Source: Acholeplasmatales bacterium (lineage in GTDB: Bacteria > Bacillota_I > Bacilli_A > Acholeplasmatales > Anaeroplasmataceae). Taken from it: a stretch of 35,718 bases of DNA. Numbering within the stretch: position 1 is the first letter of the stretch; every line of letters starts with the position of its first letter. The stretch covers positions 1-35,718 of the forward strand of contig JAILEP010000111.1 in the NCBI GenBank assembly GCA_024697825.1, in the 5' to 3' direction. Positions 32,062 through 35,718 of the stretch are shown in pieces. A program made the position numbers and the translations under genes. The notes beneath the pieces were generated by a model, which worked only from the letters and a program-made list of their open reading frames with translations, searched no databases and was not told the DNA's origin.

Positions 32062-33759
32062 ATGATAGAGAAAATAAAAGCAGATATTAAAACATTATTA
32101 GAAAATTATTATGCAAAGAACGGTAACGAGATTTCAGTTGTAGTTGAAACTCCAAAGGATCCAAAGCTTGGTGATATTTCAGTTCCTATGTTTGCGGTAG
32201 TTAAGGTATTAAGAAAGCCTATGCCCCAGATTGTAGCTGAGGCAGTAGAGGTTATCAATGGTGCTGCTTTACCTATTAAGGAGGTAAAGACTATGGGTGC
32301 TTATGTCAACCTATTTGTTGATAAGGATAAGCTTGCTGTGGCTATTCTTAATGAGGTATTAAGCCAGGATTCAAATTATGGTGCATCTGAAATTGGTAAG
32401 GGTAAGAATGTTACACTTGATTACTCAAGCCCAAATATTGCAAAAAGCTTCTCTATCGGTCATTTAAGATCAACTATGATTGGTAATTCAATTAAGTTAA
32501 TTTTAAATAAGTGTGGCTATAACACATATTCAATTAATTACCTAGGTGACTGGGGTACTCAGTTCGGTAAGATGATTGTTGCTTATAAGAAGTGGGGAGA
32601 TAAGGCTGTTATTATGGCAGACCCTATTTCTGAATTAACAAAGCTTTATGTTAAGTTCCATGTTGAGGCTGAAACACAGCCTGAGCTTGAGGATGAGGCA
32701 CGTGAAGCATTCCGTCAGATGGAATTAAATAATCCTGAATATTTAGAATTATGGAAGTGGATTAGAGAGAAATCATTAAAGGAATCTGCTCAGATTTATG
32801 ATTTACTTGAAATTAGCTTCGATTCATATAATGGTGAGGCATTCTATAATGATAAGATGGACCCGGTTGTAGATGAGCTTGAAAGCAAGGGCTTATTAGT
32901 TGAGGACCAGGGTGCTAAGATTGTTGATTTAGGTGATGATATCCCACCTGCATTAATTAAGAGATCTGATGGTGGATCTTTATATATTACAAGAGATTTA
33001 GCAGCTGTATTCTATAGAAAGAATGAATACAAGTTTGATAAGATTTTATATGTTGTAGGAAATGAGCAGAAGCTACATTTCGAGCAGCTTAAGAGATTAG
33101 TTACTAAGATGGGCTATGACTTCGCCGATCAGATTGAGCATGTAAACTTCGGTTTATATTTAACTAATGGTAAGAAGGGCTCTACTAGAAAGGGTAACGT
33201 AATTAAGCTATATGATGTATTACAAACTGCAATCAATTTAGCTTATGATTTAATTAATGAAAAGAATCCTGATCTTAAGGATAAGGAAACAATTGCTAAG
33301 TATGTTGGTATTGCAGCAATTGTATTTGCGGATTTAAAGAACTTCCGTGGCTCTGATATTGAATTCAATATTGAAAATGCTGTAAAGTTTGAGGGTCAGA
33401 CTGGTCCTTATTTACAGTATACTTCAGTAAGAATTGCATCTATTTTAAAGAACAATGAATTTGATGCTAATAATATTGATGCGTCTCTATTTGAGCGTGA
33501 GCATTATTTTGAATTAGTAAGAGCTGTATCTGAATTCAAGGGTACTATTGAAAAGGCTGCCTTAGAATCTTCACCTTCAGTTGTTGCTAAGTACTTATTA
33601 AATTTAGCTGCATCATTCAATCATTTCTATTCATTAGAAAAGATTAATGCTGCTGACCCAGTTGTTAGAAATACTAATTTAGCACTTGCTAAGTCAGTAA
33701 GAATTGTATTAAATGAGGGCTTAAGATTATTAGGTATTCATTATCTAGATGAAATGTAA
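32062..33759 (+). CDS. argS: Arginyl-tRNA synthetase
   Basis: A 565-residue class I aminoacyl-tRNA synthetase, full length. An N-terminal Add-1 domain (about 1-90) recognises the tRNA elbow; the Rossmann fold has SSPNIAKSFSIGHLRSTMIGN with the HIGH-like motif around H134; STRKGN (374-379) replaces KMSKS, as is usual in ArgRS; the C-terminal DALR domain binds the anticodon. ATG 32062 has AAAGGGTG (about 32048-32055) six bases upstream; the GTG inside that site (32053) is unlikely to be used. A flippase-like gene follows after three bases. Confidence 0.97.
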   Translation: MIEKIKADIKTLLENYYAKNGNEISVVVETPKDPKLGDISVPMFAVVKVLRKPMPQIVAEAVEVINGAALPIKEVKTMGAYVNLFVDKDKLAVAILNEVLSQDSNYGASEIGKGKNVTLDYSSPNIAKSFSIGHLRSTMIGNSIKLILNKCGYNTYSINYLGDWGTQFGKMIVAYKKWGDKAVIMADPISELTKLYVKFHVEAETQPELEDEAREAFRQMELNNPEYLELWKWIREKSLKESAQIYDLLEISFDSYNGEAFYNDKMDPVVDELESKGLLVEDQGAKIVDLGDDIPPALIKRSDGGSLYITRDLAAVFYRKNEYKFDKILYVVGNEQKLHFEQLKRLVTKMGYDFADQIEHVNFGLYLTNGKKGSTRKGNVIKLYDVLQTAINLAYDLINEKNPDLKDKETIAKYVGIAAIVFADLKNFRGSDIEFNIENAVKFEGQTGPYLQYTSVRIASILKNNEFDANNIDASLFEREHYFELVRAVSEFKGTIEKAALESSPSVVAKYLLNLAASFNHFYSLEKINAADPVVRNTNLALAKSVRIVLNEGLRLLGIHYLDEM

Positions 33760-33762
33760 AAT

Positions 33763-34893
33763 ATGTCTAAGAAGAAGATTGTAAGAAATCTGATTTTTGT
33801 AGCTGCAATATTAATTTTATTAGTTGTTTTATTAATAAATTTAGGCGATATAAAAGAAATTTGGTCAGTATTAACTAATTCTAAAATTGGTTATATCTTC
33901 CTAGCTATTGGAGCTGTTCTTTTATATGCATTTACATATCAGCTTTCATTAATGATTTTAACTAAATATAGATTTAAGGAAATAAAGTTTATAGATCTAT
34001 TTGCAATATCTGGTACTGAATTTTTCTTTAATGCTATTACACCATTTTCAAGTGGTGGACAGCCTTTTCAGGCTTATGCACTAAAGAGAAAGAAAATGAA
34101 GCTTGCAGATTCAACATCTGCACTATTAATTAATTTTATTGCTTATCAGGTATGCTTAAATATTATTGCGGTAGTATTTTTAATTATTTATTACAATAAG
34201 GTATATAATCAAATTGATGCCTTTATTGCCTTTTTAATTGTAGGCTTTACAATTAATATGCTTATTATGGTAGGCTTAGTATTAATTGGTACAGTAAAGC
34301 CTTTAGGAAAAATCTTTTTAAAGTTATTCCATTTAATCACTAGAATTAAGTTTTTAAGAAGATTTGAATCAGGAGAGGCAGCATTTGCAGAATACATTAA
34401 CAACATGCAAATTGCATTTAAAGAGATATCAAAAAAGCCTCTATTATGGTTCTTAATATTAATTACTAAGATTATTTCATTTGGCTTTTATTATGCAATT
34501 CCATATATTGCTTTATACGCAATTGGAGTACATATTAAGGCTATTGATTTACCTTATACACTTGCTTTAACAGCATTTACATTAACTATTGCTATTTGGG
34601 TACCTACTCCAGGTGGATCTGGTGGTGTAGAATATGCATTTAAGGAATTATATTCACCATTCCTAGAAACATATGGCTATGATTCATCTACTAGTGTATC
34701 TATGGCATTCGCAGTAATGATGATTTGGAGACTATTAACTTATTATTTTTTGATGTTCTATGGATTTGTATTATATTTAATCTTTGAAAAAAGATGTAAA
34801 ACTAATGATAAATTGATAGATACTACTGATAATGATGAAACTCAAAATAATATTGTACAGGAAACTGAAATTAATGATATAATAGAGGAGTAA
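33763..34893 (+). CDS. Flippase-like integral membrane protein (UPF0104/AglD family)
   Basis: A 376-residue membrane protein with about eight hydrophobic helices, related to the transmembrane half of lysyl-phosphatidylglycerol synthase (MprF). ITPFSSGGQPFQAYAL and PTPGGSGGVEYAF are the paired loops typical of this family. The cytoplasmic aminoacyl-transfer domain of MprF is absent, so it cannot make lysyl-lipids alone; movement of a lipid or glycolipid across the membrane is the usual proposal. The hydrophilic tail (residues about 346-376) is acidic and Asn-rich. The next gene, 21 bases on, is a GT4 glycosyltransferase, which fits glycolipid synthesis (inference). Confidence 0.83.
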   Translation: MSKKKIVRNLIFVAAILILLVVLLINLGDIKEIWSVLTNSKIGYIFLAIGAVLLYAFTYQLSLMILTKYRFKEIKFIDLFAISGTEFFFNAITPFSSGGQPFQAYALKRKKMKLADSTSALLINFIAYQVCLNIIAVVFLIIYYNKVYNQIDAFIAFLIVGFTINMLIMVGLVLIGTVKPLGKIFLKLFHLITRIKFLRRFESGEAAFAEYINNMQIAFKEISKKPLLWFLILITKIISFGFYYAIPYIALYAIGVHIKAIDLPYTLALTAFTLTIAIWVPTPGGSGGVEYAFKELYSPFLETYGYDSSTSVSMAFAVMMIWRLLTYYFLMFYGFVLYLIFEKRCKTNDKLIDTTDNDETQNNIVQETEINDIIEE

Positions 34894-34914
34894 AAATTCT
34901 TGGAGGAGTAGAGC

Positions 34915-35718
34915 ATGAAGATTGGTTTATTCACAGACCAGTATTATCCAATAATATCTGGTGTTGTAACATCAATAAAAATGCTATATGAAGGTTTAGA
35001 GGCAATGGGGCACGAGGTTTATATCGTTACATTCCATGTTGCTGATAAAGGCCTTAATGAACAACAGCGCAAAGAACTAGAAGCTAAGAAGATTATTCAC
35101 GTAAAAGGTATTAGATATCCTTTTAAGGCTATAAGTGATTATCGCTTTGCCTTAAGCTATCGTAAGGCGCTAAAGGAAATTAAAGCATTAAACCTTGATA
35201 TAATGCATGTTCAAACAGAGTTCTCTATTGCAAAGCTTGCAATGAAGGCTTCTGCTAAATTTAATATTCCTATTATCCATACATTACATACATCTTATAA
35301 GGATTATATCCAGTATTTATTCCCACATTTAGATAAGAGATATCATAAGCAAATTATGCATCTTGAAAAGAAGTGGTTTACTGGACCTATAAGTGAGGCT
35401 TCAGAATGTGAGATTGTGCCTACAAAGAAGGTAATCCAAGATTTTGAGCTATATGGAGTTGCAGATCAGAAGGTTGAAATTATTCCGACTGGTATTGAAA
35501 TTCAGCGTTTCCAGGCAAAAAATGCCAATTTAGAGATGATTAATGATATTAAGAGAAAATATCATATTCTTGATACTGATTTTGTTTTTGCATATGTTGG
35601 AAGAACTTCTAAGGAAAAGAACATTGAAACACTTATTGAAGGCTTCTCATTAGCGTTTGCAGGTATGCATGGAGTTAAGTTCCTACTTGTAGGAGGAGGC
35701 CCTGAATTAGATGGTATA
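34915..35718 (+). CDS. GT4 glycosyltransferase, cut by the window edge
   Basis: The first 268 codons of a GT-B glycosyltransferase; no stop is reached. MKIGLFTDQYYPIISGVVTSIKMLYEGLEAMGHEVYIVT is the N-terminal Rossmann fold with the glycine loop, IMHVQTEFSIAKLAM and IIHTLHTSYKDYIQY follow, and FAYVGRTSKEKNIETLIEGF starts the nucleotide-sugar-binding half with LLVGGGPELDG at the edge. The N-terminal part resembles diacylglycerol glucosyltransferases (alMGS, CpoA/LafA) of Firmicutes and Mollicutes, which put the first sugar on membrane diacylglycerol. GGAGGAG (34902-34908) lies six bases before the ATG. Next to the flippase-like gene it suggests glycolipid assembly; the exact donor and acceptor are open. 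Confidence 0.88.
   Translation, partial: MKIGLFTDQYYPIISGVVTSIKMLYEGLEAMGHEVYIVTFHVADKGLNEQQRKELEAKKIIHVKGIRYPFKAISDYRFALSYRKALKEIKALNLDIMHVQTEFSIAKLAMKASAKFNIPIIHTLHTSYKDYIQYLFPHLDKRYHKQIMHLEKKWFTGPISEASECEIVPTKKVIQDFELYGVADQKVEIIPTGIEIQRFQAKNANLEMINDIKRKYHILDTDFVFAYVGRTSKEKNIETLIEGFSLAFAGMHGVKFLLVGGGPELDGI

Noticed and set aside
1-35718. tRNA, rRNA, CRISPR arrays, insertion sequences, prophage genes
   Set aside because: No cloverleaf-like conserved boxes, regular spaced repeats, transposase or integrase motifs, or terminal inverted repeats were seen; the region reads as stable core chromosome.
35000-35718. GT4 gene as truncated pseudogene
   Set aside because: The frame is open and well conserved up to the last base; it is simply cut by the window edge.

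Overview
This is a gene-dense, AT-rich chromosomal segment from a low-GC Gram-positive bacterium. The gene repertoire (AlaR/AlaT pair, YitT, RbgA, NusB, XseAB, TlyA, RecN, GlgABCP, GMAAN-type deformylase homologue) and gene orders such as lepB-rbgA-rnhB and nusB-xseA-xseB-tlyA-recN point to Bacilli. Total avoidance of TGA as a stop codon suggests the Erysipelotrichia/Mollicutes side of that class, probably an uncultured gut lineage; this placement is inference. I see 32 complete coding sequences and one cut by the right edge. There are no tRNA or rRNA genes, no CRISPR array, no insertion sequence and no phage gene. No gene-free stretch reaches 300 bases; the longest is the 249-base divergent region 31087-31335.

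Layout. 27-1687: Lrp-type regulator plus aminotransferase, closed by a strong terminator. 1784-4451: prfB, a YitT-type membrane protein and recX, overlapping by one base each. 4543-8929: glgB-glgP. 8990-11434: a membrane-embedded MutS-like ATPase convergent with a HAD-family protein. 11615-17489: a one-helix membrane protein, an FtsK/SpoIIIE motor without its own membrane domain, signal peptidase I, rbgA and rnhB. 17551-19347: a lone FakA-type middle domain, a deformylase homologue and a GGDEF protein. 19483-23798: nusB, xseA, xseB, tlyA, recN. 23872-24576: formate/nitrite-type channel. 24602-25674 (minus): Cof-type phosphatase and a small membrane protein. 25759-28355: DNA polymerase IV and a DEAD-box helicase. 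28410-31086 (minus): glgA-glgC. 31336-34893 and on to the edge: a membrane-anchored thioredoxin-fold protein without cysteines, argS, a flippase-like protein and a GT4 glycosyltransferase.

How the genes work together. The four glg enzymes cover ADP-glucose synthesis, chain elongation, branching and phosphorolysis of glycogen. They are split between two loci 20 kb apart whose promoters share identical -35/-10 hexamers (TTGTTT, 17 bases, TATAAT). RecX, XseAB, RecN, PolIV and the FtsK motor form a loose DNA-maintenance set; prfB, rbgA, nusB, tlyA, argS and the helicase serve translation and ribosome assembly.

Most interesting signals: (1) three places where the promoter of a gene lies upstream of or inside the terminator of the previous operon, so that the gene's own transcript should lack the 5' arm of the hairpin; (2) an FtsK motor whose membrane part appears to be provided by a separate overlapping gene; (3) that partner gene has its ribosome binding site 34 bases from the start codon, with a hairpin in between that would close the gap; (4) two convergent genes that each hold the other's terminator inside their coding sequence; (5) 28 TAA, 4 TAG and 0 TGA stops although RF2 is intact; (6) a multi-pass membrane MutS homologue. 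All statements come from reading the sequence; no search or folding program was run.
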